A DNA stretch of 64,000 bases from Sacculina carcini. Taxonomy: Eukaryota; Arthropoda; Thecostraca; Sacculinidae. Each line of letters opens with the position of its first letter. The first letter of the stretch is position 1. This document shows, in pieces, positions 21,629-36,503 of this stretch. Location of the stretch: assembly GCA_916048095.2 (NCBI GenBank), contig OU696582.1:4432001-4496000 (forward strand). The letters run 5' to 3'. The notes under the pieces are model-generated. The model searched no databases. It saw only the letters and a list, made by a program, of their open reading frames with translations, and was not told the DNA's origin. A program made the translations under genes and the position numbers.

Positions 21629-23282
21629 TATATATACATAAAGAAGAAATTATCTGTCTGTCTGTGTATGTATGCTTGAATATGAGGTGACATAATTGCG
21701 CTGGTTCATGGTTTGCTGGTTCAATGACCAGGGGCTTCAAACGCAAACGAAGCAATGGCTCATTTTTATGAAATAAAAATGTCCCGCGGGCATTTAGACT
21801 TTTCTATTGGTCAAGATATTTATAGCTTACATTTTTTGCTTTTCAATTTGTATTCATTATATTTTATGGATTTGATATGAATTTTATTGTATGAATTGTT
21901 CCGCACGACGGGTGGGTTTAAAAAAAAGTGTTTTTAGTTCATTTTTTCAAATGGTTCATGATTTGCTTGATTGTATGAATTGCTCCGCACAACGGGCGGG
22001 TATTAATGCCATATATATACATAAAGAAGAAATTATCTGTCTGTCTGTGTATGTATGCTTGACTATGAGGTGACATAATTGCGCAGGTTCAATGGTATAT
22101 ATATATATACATAAAGAAGAAATTATCTGTCTGTCTGTGTGTGTATGCTTGAATATGAGGTGACATAATTGCGCGGGTTCAATGGTATAGATCAGGGGCT
22201 TAATTGTTCCGCACGACGGGCGGGTGAAATGCTACTGGGAACAAAGTAAACTACTGAATTATTGTACCATATAGAACCATTAAATAAAAAACCATTATTA
22301 TATAATAAAGAACCATTTGAATATTTGTTAGTTAGTTGTCATTAGTTGGCTTATATATAAAGAACCATTGGTGTTGGGGCTTAATTGTTCCGCACGACGG
22401 GCGGGTTTAAACATGAGGCTGTTCGAGGGAAAATGTTAAATGTTTTGCTTTTTAATTTGTATTCAGTTTATTTTATGGATTGAATATGCATTTTATTTTA
22501 TGAATTGAATATGCATTTTATTTTATAAATTGTTCAGCACGACGGGCGGGTTTAAATATGAGACGGGCTGAAGGAAAATATGTTGTCAAAAAATATAATT
22601 GAATTTAGACTTTTCAATTGAGTAAGATTTTAATGAGTATATCTGTTTTCTTTTTTAATTTGCAATATGTTTATGAATTAAATATGAATTTAATCTTATG
22701 AATTGTTCCGCACATCTGGCGGGTTTCAATGCTAGACGGTGATATTAAGTTATTAAAATATTTTGGAAACATTATGATGAAAAAGTGTAGTCATTTTTCA
22801 TTGTTTCGTGTCTGAGTTCTGAATTATTCAGCACGACGGGTATGTATAAATATGAGGCGGTTTAGGCAAACTATTTTGTGAAAATAAATATGAAAATATA
22901 GAAATTTAGACTTTTGTATGGGTTTACTCCACTCTTTTTTAATTCATATTCCTTTTCTCTCATGAATTGAATACAAATTTAATAGTATGAACTGTTTCGC
23001 ACGACGGGCGGGTTTACATGCTAGGATTTTCATTGTTTGTTACGTGTTTGTGTTCTGAATTATTCCGCACAATGGGTTGGTTTATATATGAGGCGGGTTG
23101 AGGGAAAATATTATGTCAAAATAAAAATAAAAATATTCACACTTGGACTTTTCTATTGAGTAAGACACTGATGAGTTTTCATTTTCTTTTTTAATTTGGA
23201 ATATTTTTATGAATATGAATTATTATGAATATTAATTCCATTTTATGAATTCCTCCGCACAACGGGCGGGTTTTAATGCTAG
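21533..23282 (+). repeat. R-repeat module M, copy 3
   Basis: Counterpart of 11998-13747, ending in CTAG (23279-23282) directly followed by TC. Contains the same rearranged f copy, duplicated f head, GAACCATT insert and serial hairpins. Confidence 0.7.
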
Positions 23283-23303
23283 TCTATCTATATAAAAGAG
23301 ATC

Positions 23304-23335
<32 letters not shown>

Positions 23336-25253
23336 CTGTGTGTGTGTGTGTTCGACCCTCCTTGGTCCATTTTCTATCAGCTATTATTCGGCCACCACTT
23401 AGTCTACCCGCTAACAATTTATACCATCACGTTGGAAATTTTCTTGTCTACACTTTAGATTAAATTTTAAATTTCAAAAATGAAATCAAAAAAAGTTATA
23501 GCGGTGAAAAAACAAAATGAACCCTGAAAAATGCGAAAATTGTGGTCAATGCTCTGCCATCTACTCCTCATAAACCAGAAATGGTACAGCCAAACAGATT
23601 ATACCACTGTGTAGAGAATTTTCTGTTCTACAAGATAGGTTATAATTCATATCCAAAAATAGAACATAAAAGATGTAAACATGACAAAATTTCAATCTAT
23701 ATTCAAAATTATATTTATACTCCACGCGTCCGATTTTCTATACTTTTTTCTCTATGTATCAAAAACTAATTATCACACAACTAAATAAATAATACCATAA
23801 TGCTGGGAATTTTGTTTGCTACAACACGGTATAATTTTTAATTTTCCAAAGTGTATTAAAAAAAAGTTACGGCGGTGTGAAGTCAAAATGACAAAGTCAA
23901 AAATGCAAAATTAGCACTGGAAACCGTGAATGTTTTGGTAAATATTCCCCTATCTATTCCTCATAAACCAGCAATGGTACAGCTATAAAAATTATACTAT
24001 TGTGTAGATAATTTTGTGTTCTACAAGAAAAGTTATAATTTATACCCACAAATGATACAAAAAATGTGTAAAATTGGCAAAATTGTCAAATACATCCAAA
24101 ATTACACTTGATCACCGGGCGCCTAAATTAATTCATTTTTCTACCTATTTCTCAGGAACTATTTGTCACACATTAAAATAATTATATCATCGTGCTGGAA
24201 ATTGTATTTTTTTAAATGCGGTATAATTCTTAATTTTCCAAAGTGTATCTGAAGGAAGTGACGGCGGTGTAAAGTCAAAAAGACATATTGCCAATTTGAC
24301 AGCTATTATGCGCACTTGCGATTACACAGGAATATACTACTGTGTAGAGAATTTTGTGTTCTACAAGAAAAGGTGTAATTTATACCCACAAATGATACAA
24401 AAAACGTGTAAAATTGGCAAAATCCTCAAATACATCCAAAATTACACTTGAACACCGGGTGACTACAATTTATTCATTTTTATACCAATTTCTCAGGAAC
24501 TATTTGTCATACATTAAAATTAATTATACCATCGTGCTAGAAATTTTGTTTCCTACAGTACGGTATAATTATTAATTTTCCAAAGTGTATCTGAACGAAG
24601 TTACGACGGTGTAAAGTCAAAATGTCATGTTGCCAATTTGACAGCTATTATGCGTACTTGCGATTACACATGAATATACACTGATTAAATTTCACTGAAG
24701 TCCAATCACAATTTACGCACTTGCGATTACACAGGAATATACTACTGTGTAGAGAATTTTGTGTTCTACAAGATAAGCTATAATTTATACCCACAAATGA
24801 TACAAAAAACGTGTAAAATTGGCAAAATTCTCAAATACATCCAAAATTACAATTGAACACCGGGCGACTAAAATTAATTCATTTTTCTACTATTTCTCAG
24901 TAACTATTTGTTTCACATAAAAATACATTATACCATCGTTCTAGAAATCTTTTCTTCTACAATACGGTATTATTTGTAATTCTCCAAAGGGTATCTGAAG
25001 GAAGTTACGGCGGTGTAAAGTCAAAAGGACATATTGCCAATTTGACAGCTATTATGCGCACTTGCGATTACACAGGAATATACACCGATTAAATTTCACT
25101 GAAGCCCAAACACAATTAAGAATGCATCATATTATCTCCAAGCATGGATGGTGTGGTTTTATTGCGTACAGTTTAATTAATGCTACACTCTACTGAATAT
25201 AAAGGCTTTATTGTCCTCAATAACGTTCCGCACGACGGGCGGGTAAAATGCTA
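23283..25253 (+). mobile_element. Helitron body H7 (1,971 bp)
   Basis: Second copy of H5 within the higher-order repeat. Noted differences are single bases, for example TGTAGAGAATTTTCTG where H5 has TGTAGAAAATTTTCTG near 14078, and ATCCTC for ATTCTC near 24423. It keeps the 62-bp duplication. Confidence 0.7.
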
Positions 25254-26992
25254 TTGGGAACAAAGTAAACTACTGAATTTAACTGTGTAATTTAATTGGT
25301 TTAATTTCAAGTTGCATAAGCATAAGTTGCATAAGGATATGGGTTGCAATATCATGTAATGCCAACTTATGCTGTTTTAGCGGAAGCATTAACCTGGAAT
25401 TATAGAGATGACAGAAGGTTGCATTGTTTTGATAGTGTTGTGGAAAAACATGTTTTCTAAATTGAAACATAAATTTCACATTTAGACTTTTAGATTAGCT
25501 ATAACTTTCCTGTGCGTTTGTTTTTCTTTTTCAATTTGCACTAATTTTTTTATGAATTGAATATTAATTATATTTTATGAACTGTTCCGCACGACGGGCG
25601 AATTAAATGTATCTATAAAGAGTGGGTTTAAATGATAGCGAGGTATATGATATTTTGCTAGCAGTAAATATTCTAGCGATAAAAGTAGAATAGCTCTTAA
25701 GCAAATGATTTTGGAGAATGATGTGAACCTTTAAATATATTTTGCGATCTGATGATATATGTATTAGGAATAATACGTAGCAGAATATAGATTGCATAAT
25801 ATAATATCGGCTGTAATATCAAGGGCTGCATTATCGATGTAATCCAAAAAATAACAACTGTATGAATATGATGCATTAGTGGAAGCATTAACCGGGAATT
25901 ATGAGATAATATGATAATGGTGTAAAATTATATCGCATTATGCAACAAATGTGAATTTAGCTACCTTACAGTTTGGTCCCGATACTATATTGGCGGGTTG
26001 AGAGAAAAGTATTGGTGGGCCGCGTGTTTGGGACCCCTGGGGTAGATAATCTCAGTCTTCTGATTACAAATTATGATCGCATCAGTATATTTTGTGATCA
26101 CAAACTAATAAGTTAAATCACCTCAGACTAGGCTGAGAGCGGTCAAGATTGAATGGTTGGGTTGGGTTGGGTAGGTTTGACTCAGGTTATATTGGGTTTT
26201 AATGATAGCGGAAAATATATAAATTTTAACAATAAATATTATAGCGGTAAAAGTGAAATAGTACTTAAGCAAATGATATTGGGGAATGATGTTAAGTAAT
26301 AAATATAGTTTGGAAACAGTCTGATGAAAAGATTTCATCATCTTTCATTGTTTGTTTCGTGTTTGTGTTCTGAATTATACCACACGACGGGCAGATTTAT
26401 ATATCAGGCGGGTTGAGGGATAATATTTGTCAAAATAAGAACAAAAATATTCACATTTAGACTTTTGTATTGGTTAAGATATATATAGGTTACATTTTTT
26501 GCTTTTCAATGTGTATTCATTATATTTTATGGATTTGATATGAATTTTATTGTATGAATTGTTCCGCACGACGGGTGGGTTTAAAAAAGTGTTTTTAGAT
26601 CATTTTTTCAAATGGTTCATTTAAAAAAAGGTTTTTTTTTTTAAAATAAAAATGTTCCGCGGGCAGCAACTATAGACAATAGAACGTTCAATTTACCCTG
26701 TAGAATTAATCCATACACAAAACCAATGGATTTGACTTCAAGATGCAGAACGGATCGTGTTCGATTTCTGAATTATTCAGCACGACGGGCGGGTTTAAAA
26801 ATGACTCAGGCGGACTGAGGGGAAATATTGTGTCGAAATAAAAATAATTAAACTTATAATTTTCAATTGATTAATATTTTTATGAGTGTACCCTATTTCA
26901 TTTTTATTTTTCCATATTTTTTTATGAATTGAATATGAATTGAATATGAATTGTTATGAATTGCTCCGCACAACGGGCGGGTTTTAATGCTA
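25254..26992 (+). repeat. Spacer block, full form
   Basis: Counterpart of 15719-17457 with very few changes, including GTACTTAAGC for ATACTTAAGC near 26252. Confidence 0.65.
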
Positions 26993-27452
26993 TATATATA
27001 CATAAAGAAGAAATTATCTGTCTGTCTGTGTATGTATGCTTGAATATGAGGTGACATAATTGCGCTGGCTCATGGTTCGCTGGTTCAATTATCAGGGGCT
27101 TCAAACGCAAACGAAGCGATGGCTCATTTTTATGAAATAAAAATGTCCCGCGGGCAGCAATAAAACGTTCAATTTCACCGTATAGAATGAATTCATATAC
27201 AAAACTAATGGATTTGACTTCAAGAACCAGAACGGATGGTGTTCGAGTTCTGAATTTTTCCTCACGTCGGGCGGGTTTAAATATGAGGCGGGTTGAGTGA
27301 AAATATTTTGTCAAAATAAAATTAAAAATAATGAAATTTAGACTTTTTAATTGATTAAGGTCTTCATGAGTTTGCCTTATTTATTTTTAATTTGCAATAT
27401 TTTTATGAATTGTTCCGCACAACGGGCGGGTTTTAATGCGGTTTTAATGCTA
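26993..27452 (+). mobile_element. Short element f (copy 11)
   Basis: Counterpart of 17458-17917; no difference from it was noticed. Ends two bases before the TC head at 27455. Confidence 0.55.
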
Positions 27453-27454
27453 TA

Positions 27455-27485
27455 TCTATATATATAAAAGAGATCCTCTGTGTGT

Positions 27486-27526
<41 letters not shown>

Positions 27527-29365
27527 CGACCCTCCTTGGTCCATTTTCTATCAGCTATTATTCGGCCACCACTCAGCCTACCCGCTAACAATTTATACCA
27601 TCACGTTGGAAATTTTCTTGTCTACACTTTAGATTAAATTTTAAATTTCAAAAATGAAATCAAAAAAAGTTATAGCGGTGAAAAGACAAAATGAACCCTG
27701 AAAAATGCGAAAATTGTGGTCAATGCTCTGCCATCTACTCCTCATAAACCAGAAATGGTACAGCCAAACAGATTATACCACTGTGTAGAGAATTTTCTGT
27801 TCTACAAGATAGGTTATAATTCATATCCGAAAATAGAACATAAAAGATGTAAACATGACAAAATTTCAATCTATATTCAAAATTATATTTATACTCCACG
27901 CGTCCGATTTTCTATACTTTTTTCTCTATGTATCAAAAACTAATTATCACACAACTAAATAAATAATACCATCATGCTGGGAATTTTGTTTGCTACAACA
28001 CGGTATAATTTTTAATTTTCCAAAGTGTATTAAAAAAAAGTTACGGCGGTGTGAAGTCAAAATGACAAAGTCAAAAATGCAAAATTAGCACTGGAAACCG
28101 TGAATGTTTTGGTAAATATTCCCCTATCTATTCCTCATAAACCAGCAATGGTACAGCTATAAAAATTATACTATTGTGTAGATAATGTTGTGTTCTACAA
28201 GAAAAATTATAATTTATACCCACAAATGATACAAAAAATGTGTAAAATTGGCAAAATTGTCAAATACATCCAAAATTACACTTGATCACCGGGCGCCTAA
28301 ATTAATTCATTTTTCTACCTATTTCTCAGGAACTATTTGTCACACATTAAAATAAATTTTATCATCGTGCTGGAAATTGTATTTTTTTAAATGCGGTATT
28401 ATTTGTAATTCTCCAAAGTGTATCTGAAGGAAGTTACGGCGGTGTAAAGTCAAATGGACATATTGCCAATTTGACAGCTATTATGCGCACTTGCGATTAC
28501 ACAGGAATATACTAATGTGTAGAAAATTTTGTGTTCTACAAGAAAATGTATAATTTATACCCACAAATGATACAAAAAACGTGTAAAATTGGCAAAATTC
28601 TCAAATACATCCAAAATTACACTTGAACACCGGGTGACTAAAATTAATTCATTTTTCTACCCATTTCTCAGGAACTGTTTGTCATACATTAAAATTAATT
28701 ATACCATCGTGCTAGAAATTTTGTTTTCTACAATACGGTATAATTTTTAATTTTCCAAAGTGTATCTGAAGGAAGTTACGGCGGTGTAAAGTCAAATTGT
28801 CATGTTGCCAATTTGACAGCTATTATGCGCACTTGCGATTACACAGGAATATACTACTGTGTAGAGAATTTTGTGTTCTACAAGATAAGCTATAATTTAT
28901 ACCCACAAATGATACAAAAAACGTGTAAAATTGGCAAAATTCTCAAATACATCCAAAATTACAATTGAACACCGGGCGACTAAAATTAATTCATTTTTCT
29001 ACTATTTCTCAGTAACTATTTGTTTCACATAAAAATACATTATACCATCGTTCTAGAAATCTTTTCTTCTACAATACGGTATTATTTGTAATTCTCCAAA
29101 GGGTATCTGAAGGAAGTTACGGCGGTGTAAAGTCAAAAGGACATATTGCCAATTTGACAGCTATTATGCGCACTTGCGATTACACAGGAATATACACCGA
29201 TTAAATTTCACTGAAGCCCAATCACAATTAAGAATGCATCATATTATCTCCAAGCATGGATGGTGTGGTTTTATTGCGTACAGTTTAATTAATGCTACAC
29301 TCTACTGAATATAAAGGCTTTATTGTCCTCAATAACGTTCCGCACGACGGGCGGGTAAAATGCTA
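27455..29365 (+). mobile_element. Helitron body H8 (1,911 bp)
   Basis: Second copy of H6, with single-base changes such as ATGTTGTG for ATTTTGTG near 28187 and TGTAGAAAATTT near 28523. A/B order is unchanged. Confidence 0.7.
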
Positions 29366-31097
29366 TTGGGAACAAAGTAAACTACTGAATTTAACTGTGT
29401 AATTTAATTGGTTTAATTTCAAGTTGCATAAGCATAAGTTGCATAAGGATATGGGCTGCAATATCATGTAATGCCAACTTATGCTGTTTTAGCGGAAGCA
29501 TTAACCTGGAATTATAGAGATGACAGAAGGTTGCATTGTTTTGATAGTGTTGTGGAAAAACATGTTTTCTAAATTGAAACATAAATTTCACATTTAGACT
29601 TTTAGATTAGCTATAACTTTCCTGTGCGTTTGTTTTTCTTTTTCAATTTGCACTAATTTTTTTATGAATTGAATATTAATTATATTTTATGAACTGTTCC
29701 GCACGACGGGCGAATTAAATGTATCTATAAAGAGTGGGTTTAAATGATAGCGAGGTATATGATATTTTGCTAGCAGTAAATATTCTAGCGATAAAAGTAG
29801 AATAGCTCTTAAGCAAATGATTTTGGAGAATGATGTGAACCTTTAAATATATTTTGCGATCTGATGATATATGTATTAGGAATAATACGTAGCAGAATAT
29901 AGATTGCATAATATAATATCGGCTGTAATATCAAGGGCTGCATTATCGATGTAATCCAAAAAATAACAACTGTATGAATATGATGCATTAGTGGAAGCAT
30001 TAACCGGGAATTATGAGATAATATGATAATGGTGTAAAATTATATCGCATTATGCAACAAATGTGAATTTAGCTACCTTACAGTTTGGTCCCGATACTAT
30101 ATTGGCGGGTTGAGAGAAAAGTATTGGTGGGCCGCGTGTTTGGGACCCCTGGGGTAGATAATCTCAGTCTTCTGATTACAAATTATGATCGCATCAGTAT
30201 ATTTTGTGATCACAAACTAATAAGTTAAATCACCTCAGACTAGGCTGAGAGCGGTCAAGATTGAATGGTTGGGTTGGGTTGGGTAGGTTTGACTCAGGTT
30301 ATATTGGGTTTTAATGATAGCGGAAAATATATAAATTTTAACAATAAATATTATAGCGGTAAAAGTGAAATAATACTTAAGCAAATGATATTGGGGAATG
30401 ATGTTAAGTAATAAATATAGTTTGGAAACAGTCTGATGAAAAGATTTCATCATCTTTCATTGTTTGTTTCGTGTTTGTGTTCTGAATTATACCACACGAC
30501 GGGCAGATTTATATATCAGGCGGGTTGAGGGATAATATTTGTCAAAATAAGAACAAAAATATTCACATTTAGACTTTTGTATTGGTTAAGATATATATAG
30601 GTTACATTTTTTGCTTTTCAATGTGTATTCATTATATTTTATGGATTTGATATGAATTTTATTGTATGAATTGTTCCGCACGACGGGTGGGTTTAAAAAA
30701 GTGTTTTTAGATCATTTTTTCAAATGGTTCATTTAAAAAAAGGTTTTTTTTTTTAAAATAAAAATGTTCCGCGGGCAGCAACTATAGACAATAGAACGTT
30801 CAATTTACCCTGTAGAATTAATCCATACACAAAACCAATGGATTTGACTTCAAGATGCAGAACGGATCGTGTTCGAGTTCTGAATTATTCAGCACGACGG
30901 GCGGGTTTAAAAATGACTCAGGCGGACTGAGGGGAAATATTGTGTCGAAATAAAAATAATTAAACTTATAATTTTCAATTGATTAATATTTTTATGAGTG
31001 TACCCTATTTCATTTTTATTTTTCCATATTTTTTTATGAATTGAATATGAATTTCATGTTATGAATTGCTCCGCACAACTGGCGGGTTTTAATGCTA
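29366..31097 (+). repeat. Spacer block, full form with ACTGG hairpin variant
   Basis: Ordinary spacer order, but it ends with GAATTTCATGTTATG and a hairpin whose loop reads ACAACTG instead of ACAACGG. That variant is shared with the spacers ending at 36043, 40991 and 45944. Confidence 0.65.
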
Positions 31098-31557
31098 TAT
31101 ATATACATAAAGAAGAAATTATCTGTCTGTCTGTGTATGTATGCTTGAATATGAGGTGACATTATTGCGCTGGTTCATGGTTCGCTGGTTCAATGATCAG
31201 GGGCTTCAAACGCAAACGAAGCGATGGCTCATTTTTATGAAATAAAAATGTCCCGCGGGCAGCAATAAAACGTTCAATTTCACCGTATAGAATGAATTCA
31301 TATACAAAACTAATGGATTTGACTTCAAGAACCAGAACGGATGGTGTTCGAGTTCTGAATTTTTCCTCACGTCGGGCGGGTTTAAATATGAGGCGGGTTG
31401 AGTGAAAATATTTTGTCAAAATAAAATTAAAAATAATGAAATTTAGACTTTTTAATTGATTAAGGTCTTCATGAGTTTGCCTTATTTATTTTTAATTTGC
31501 AATATTTTTATGAATTGTTCCGCACAACGGGCGGGTTTTAATGCGGTTTTAATGCTA
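31098..31557 (+). mobile_element. Short element f (copy 12), first of a tandem pair
   Basis: Full f element with GACATTATTGCGC in place of GACATAATTGCGC. Followed head to tail by a second f copy. Confidence 0.55.
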
Positions 31558-32008
31558 TATATATACATAAAGAAGAAATTATCTGTCTGTCTGTGTATGT
31601 GTGCTTGAATATGAGGTGACATAATTGCGCTGGTTCATGGTTCGCTGGTTCAATGATCAGGGGCTTCAAACGCAAACGAAGCGATGGCTCATTTTTATGA
31701 AATAAAAATGTCCCGCGGGCAGCAATAAAACGTTCAATTTCACCGTGTAGAATGAATTCATATACAAAACTAATGGATTTGACTTCAAGAACCAGAAAGG
31801 ATGGTGTTCGAGTTCTGAATTATTCCGCACGTCGGCCCGGTTTAAATATGAGGCGGGCTGAGTGAAAATATTTTGTCAAAATGTAAATTAAAAATAATGA
31901 AATTTAGACTTTTTAATTGATTAAGGTTTTTATGAGTTTGCCTTATTTATTTTTAATTTGCAATATTTTTATGAATTCTTCCGCACAACGGGCGGGTTTT
32001 AATGCTAG
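31558..32008 (+). mobile_element. Short element f (copy 13), second of the pair
   Basis: Distinguished by GTATGTGTGCTTG, CACCGTGTAG, CAGAAAGGATGG and the altered CACGTCGGCCCGG motif. Ends in the canonical CTAG (32005-32008) touching the TC head. Confidence 0.6.
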
Positions 32009-32010
32009 TC
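32005..32010 (+). other. CTAG|TC junction
   Basis: CTAG is 32005-32008 and TC 32009-32010. Identical joints occur at 36953-36958, 41901-41906 and 46854-46859. Confidence 0.7.
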
Positions 32011-32039
32011 TATATATATAAAAGAGATCCTCTGTGTGT

Positions 32040-32073
<34 letters not shown>

Positions 32074-34316
32074 TCGACCCTCCTTGGTCCATTTTCTATC
32101 AGCTATTATTCGGCCACCATTCAGCCTACCCGCTAACAATTTATACCATCACGTTGGAAATTTTCTTGTCTACACTTTAGATTAAATTTTAAATTTCAAA
32201 AATGAAATAAAAAAAAGTTATAGCGGTGAAAAACAAAATGAACCCTGAAAAATGCGAAAATTGTGGTCAATGCTCTGCCATCTACTCCTCATAAACCAGA
32301 AATGGTACAGCCAAACAGATTATACCACTGTGTAGAGAATTTTCTGTTCTACAAGATAGGTTATAATTCATATCCAAAAAGAGAACATAAAAGATGTAAA
32401 CATGACAAAATTTCAATCTATATTCAAAATTATATTTATACTCCACGCGTCCGATTTTCTATACTTTTTTCTCTATGTATCAAAAACTAATTATCACACA
32501 ACTAAATAAATAATACCATCATGCTGGGAATTTTGTTTGCTACAACACGGTATAATTTTTAATTTTCCAAAGTGTATTAAAAAAAAGTTACGGCGGTGTG
32601 AAGTCAAAATGACAAAGTCAAAAATGCAAAATTAGCACTGGAAACCGTGAATGTTTTGGTAAATATTCCCCTATCTATTCCTCATAAACCAGCAATGGTA
32701 CAGCTATAAAAATTATACTATTGTGTAGATAATTTTGTGTTCTACAAGAAACGCTATAATTTATACCCACAAATGATACAAAAAATGTGTAAAATTGGCA
32801 AAATTGTCAAATACATCCAAAATTACACTTGATCACCGGGCGCCTAAATTAATTCATTTTTCTACCTATTTCTCAAGAACTATTTGTCACACATTAAAAT
32901 AAGTTATATCATCGTGCTGGAAATGGATTTTTTTAAATGCGGTATAATTCTTAATTTTCCAAAGTGTATCTGAAGGAAGTGACGGCGGTGTAAAGTCAAA
33001 AGGACATATTGCCAATTTGACAGCTATTATGCGCACTTGCGATTACACAGGAATATACTACTGTGTAGAGAATTTTGTGTTCTACAAGAAAAGGTGTAAT
33101 TTATACCCACAAATGATACAAAAAACGTGTAAAATTGGCAAAATTCTCAAATACATCCAAAATTACACTTGAACACCGGGTGACTACAATTTATTCATTT
33201 TTATACCCATTTCTCAGGAACTATTTGTCATACATTAAAATTAATTATACCATCGTGCTAGAAACTTTGTTTCCTACAGTACGGTATAATTAATAATTTT
33301 CCAAAGTGTATCTGAAGGAAGTTACGCCGGTGTAAAGTCAAGATGTCATGTTGCCAATTTGACAGCTATTATGCGCACTTGCGATTACACAGGAATATAC
33401 TACTGTGTAGAGAATTTTGTGTTCTACAAGAAAAGGTGTAATTTATACCCACAAATGATACAAAAAACGTGTAAAATTGGCAAAATTCTCAAATACATCC
33501 AAAATTACACTTGAACACCGGGTGACTACAATTTATTCATTTTTATACCCATTTCTCAGGAACTATTTGTCATACATTAAAATTAATTATACCATCGTGC
33601 TAGAAATTTTGTTTCCTACAGTACGGTATAATTATTAATTTTCCAAAGTGTATCTGAACGAAGTTACGACGGTGTAAAGTCAAAATGTCATGTTGCCAAT
33701 TTGACAGCTATTATGCGTACTTGCGATTACACATGAATATACACTGATTAAATTTCACTGAAGTCCAATCACAATTTACGCACTTGCGATTACACAGGAA
33801 TATACTACTGTGTAGAGAATTTTGTGTTCTACAAGATAAGCTATAATTTATACCCACAAATGATACAAAAAACGTGTAAAATTGGCAAAATTCTCAAATA
33901 CATCCAAAATTACAATTGAACACCGGGCGACTAAAATTAATTCATTTTTCTACTATTTCTCAGTAACTATTTGTTAGACATAAAAATAAATTATACCATC
34001 GTTCTAGAAATCTTTTCTTCTACAATACGGTATTATTTGTAATTTTCCAAAGGGTATCTGAAGGAAGTTACGGCGGTGTAAAGTCAAAAGGACATATTGC
34101 CAATTTGACAGCTATTATGCGCACTTGCGATTACACAGGAATATACACCGATTAAATTTCACTGAAGCCCAATCACAATTAAGAATGCATCATATTATCT
34201 CCAAGCATGGATGGTGTGGTTTTATTGCGTACAGTTTAATTAATGCTACACTCTACTGAATATAAAGGCTTTATTGTCCTCAATAACGTTCCGCACGACG
34301 GGCGGGTAAAATGCTA
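32009..34316 (+). mobile_element. Helitron body H9 (2,308 bp)
   Basis: One A/B pair (342 bp) more than H5: A halves opening with TTATACC at 33245 and 33585 are near copies. Head TCTATATATATAAAAGAG with (TG)n to about 32073. The 62-bp duplication is in the next-to-last A half. Confidence 0.7.
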
Positions 34317-36043
34317 TTGGGAACAAAGTAAACTACTGAATTTAACTGTGTAATTTAATTGGTTTAATTTCAAGTTGCATAAGCATAAGTTGCATAAGGA
34401 TATGGGTTGCAATATCATGTAATGCCAACTTATGCTGTTTTAGCGGAAGCATTAACCTGGAATTATAGAGATGACAGAAGGTTGCATTGTTTTGATAGTG
34501 TTGTGGAAAAACATGTTTTCTAAATTGAAACATAAATTTCACATTTAGACTTTTAGATTAGCTATAACTTTCCTGTGCGTTTGTTTTTCTTTTTCAATTT
34601 GCACTAATTTTTTTATGAATTGAATATTAATTATATTTTATGAACTGTTCCGCACGACGGGCGAATTAAATGTATCTATAAAGAGTGGGTTTAAATGATA
34701 GCGAGGTATATGATATTTTGCTAGCAGTAAATATTCTAGCGATAAAAGTAGAATAGCTCTTAAGCAAATGATTTTGGAGAATGATGTGAACCTTTAAATA
34801 TATTTTGCGATCTGATGATATATGTATTAGGAATAATACGTAGCAGAATATAGATTGCATAATATAATATCGGCTGTAATATCAAGGGCTGCATTATCGA
34901 TGTAATCCAAAAAATAACAACTGTATGAATATGATGCATTAGTGGAAGCATTAACCGGGAATTATGAGATAATATGATAATGGTGTAAAATTATATCGCA
35001 TTATGCAACAAATGTGAATTTAGCTACCTTACAGTTTGGTCCCGATACTATATTGGCGGGTTGAGAGAAAAGTATTGGTGGGCCGCGTGTTTGGGACCCC
35101 TGGGGTAGATAATCTCAGTCTTCTGATTACAAATTATGATCGCATCAGTATATTTTGTGATCACAAACTAATAAGTTAAATCACCTCAGACTAGGCTGAG
35201 AGCGGTCAAGATTGAATGGTTGGGTTGGGTTGGGTAGGTTTGACTCAGGTTATATTGGGTTTTAATGATAGCGGAAAATATATAAATTTTAACAATAAAT
35301 ATTATAGCGGTAAAAGTGAAATAGTACTTAAGCAAATGATATTGGGGAATGATGTTAAGTAATAAATATAGTTTGGAAACAGTCTGATGAAAAGATTTCA
35401 TCATCTTTCATTGTTTGTTTCGTGTTTGTGTTCTGAATTATACCACACGGCGGGCAGATTTATATATCAGGCGGTTGAGGGATAATATTTGTCCAAATAA
35501 GAACAAAAATATTCACATTTAGACTTTTCTATTGGTTAAGATATTTATAGGTTACATTTTTTGGTTTTCAATTTATATTCATTATATTTTATGGATTTGA
35601 TATGAATTTTATTGTATGAATTGCTCCGCACAACGGGTGGGTTTAAAAAATTGTTTTTAGATCATTTTTTCAAATGGTTCATTTAAAAAAAGGTTTTTTT
35701 TTAAATAAAAATGTTCCGCGGGCAGCAACTATAGACAATAGAACGTTCAATTTACCCTGTAGAATTAATCCATACACAAAACCAATGGATTTGACTTCAA
35801 GATGCAGAACGGATCGTGTTCGAGTTCTGAATTATTCAGCACGACGGGCGGGTTTAAAAATGACTCAGGCGGACTGAGGGGAAATATTGTGTCGAAATAA
35901 AAATAATTAAACTTATAATTTTCAATTGATTAATATTTTTATGAGTGTACCCTATTTCATTTTTATTTTTCCATATTTTTTATGAATTGAATATGAATTT
36001 CATGTTATGAATTGCTCCGCACAACTGGCGGGTTTTAATGCTA
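34317..36043 (+). repeat. Spacer block, CACGGCGGG variant
   Basis: Carries CACACGGCGGGCAG near 35443, GGCGGTTGAGG and GTCCAAATAAG. The same three changes occur in the spacers from 39265, 44218, 58374 and 62130, so the variant has spread between non-adjacent units. Confidence 0.65.
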
Positions 36044-36503
36044 TATATATACATAAAGAAGAAATTATCTGTCTGTCTGTGTATGTATGCTTGAATATGA
36101 GGTGACATTATTGCGCTGGTTCATGGTTCGCTGGTTCAATGATCAGGGGCTTCAAACGCAAACGAAGCGATGGCTCATTTTTATGAAATAAAAATGTCCC
36201 GCGGGCAGCAATAAAACGTTCAATTTCACCGTATAGAATGAATTCATATACAAAACTAATGGATTTAACTTCAAGAACCAGAACGGATGGTGTTCGAGTT
36301 CTGAATTTTTCCTCACGTCGGGCGGGTTTAAATATGAGGCGGGTTGAGTGAAAATATTTTGTCAAAATAAAATTAAAAATAATGAAATTTAGACTTTTTA
36401 ATTGATTAAGGTCTTCATGAGTTTGCCTTATTTATTTTTAATTTGCAATATTTTTATGAATTGTTCCGCACAACGGGCGGGTTTTAATGCGGTTTTAATG
36501 CTA
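36044..36503 (+). mobile_element. Short element f (copy 14)
   Basis: First of a tandem pair, with GGATTTAACTTC where most copies read GGATTTGACTTC. Confidence 0.55.

Larger units (their letters stand above)
20588..30122 (+). repeat. 9,535-bp higher-order repeat, copy 2
   Basis: Direct continuation of copy 1 with the same internal order. Past about 30122 the sequence follows the ordinary spacer variant (GATTGAATGG at about 30260 versus GATTGGATGG at 20725), so the repeat is present only twice. The boundary inside the spacer suggests unequal exchange between two spacers. Confidence 0.85.
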
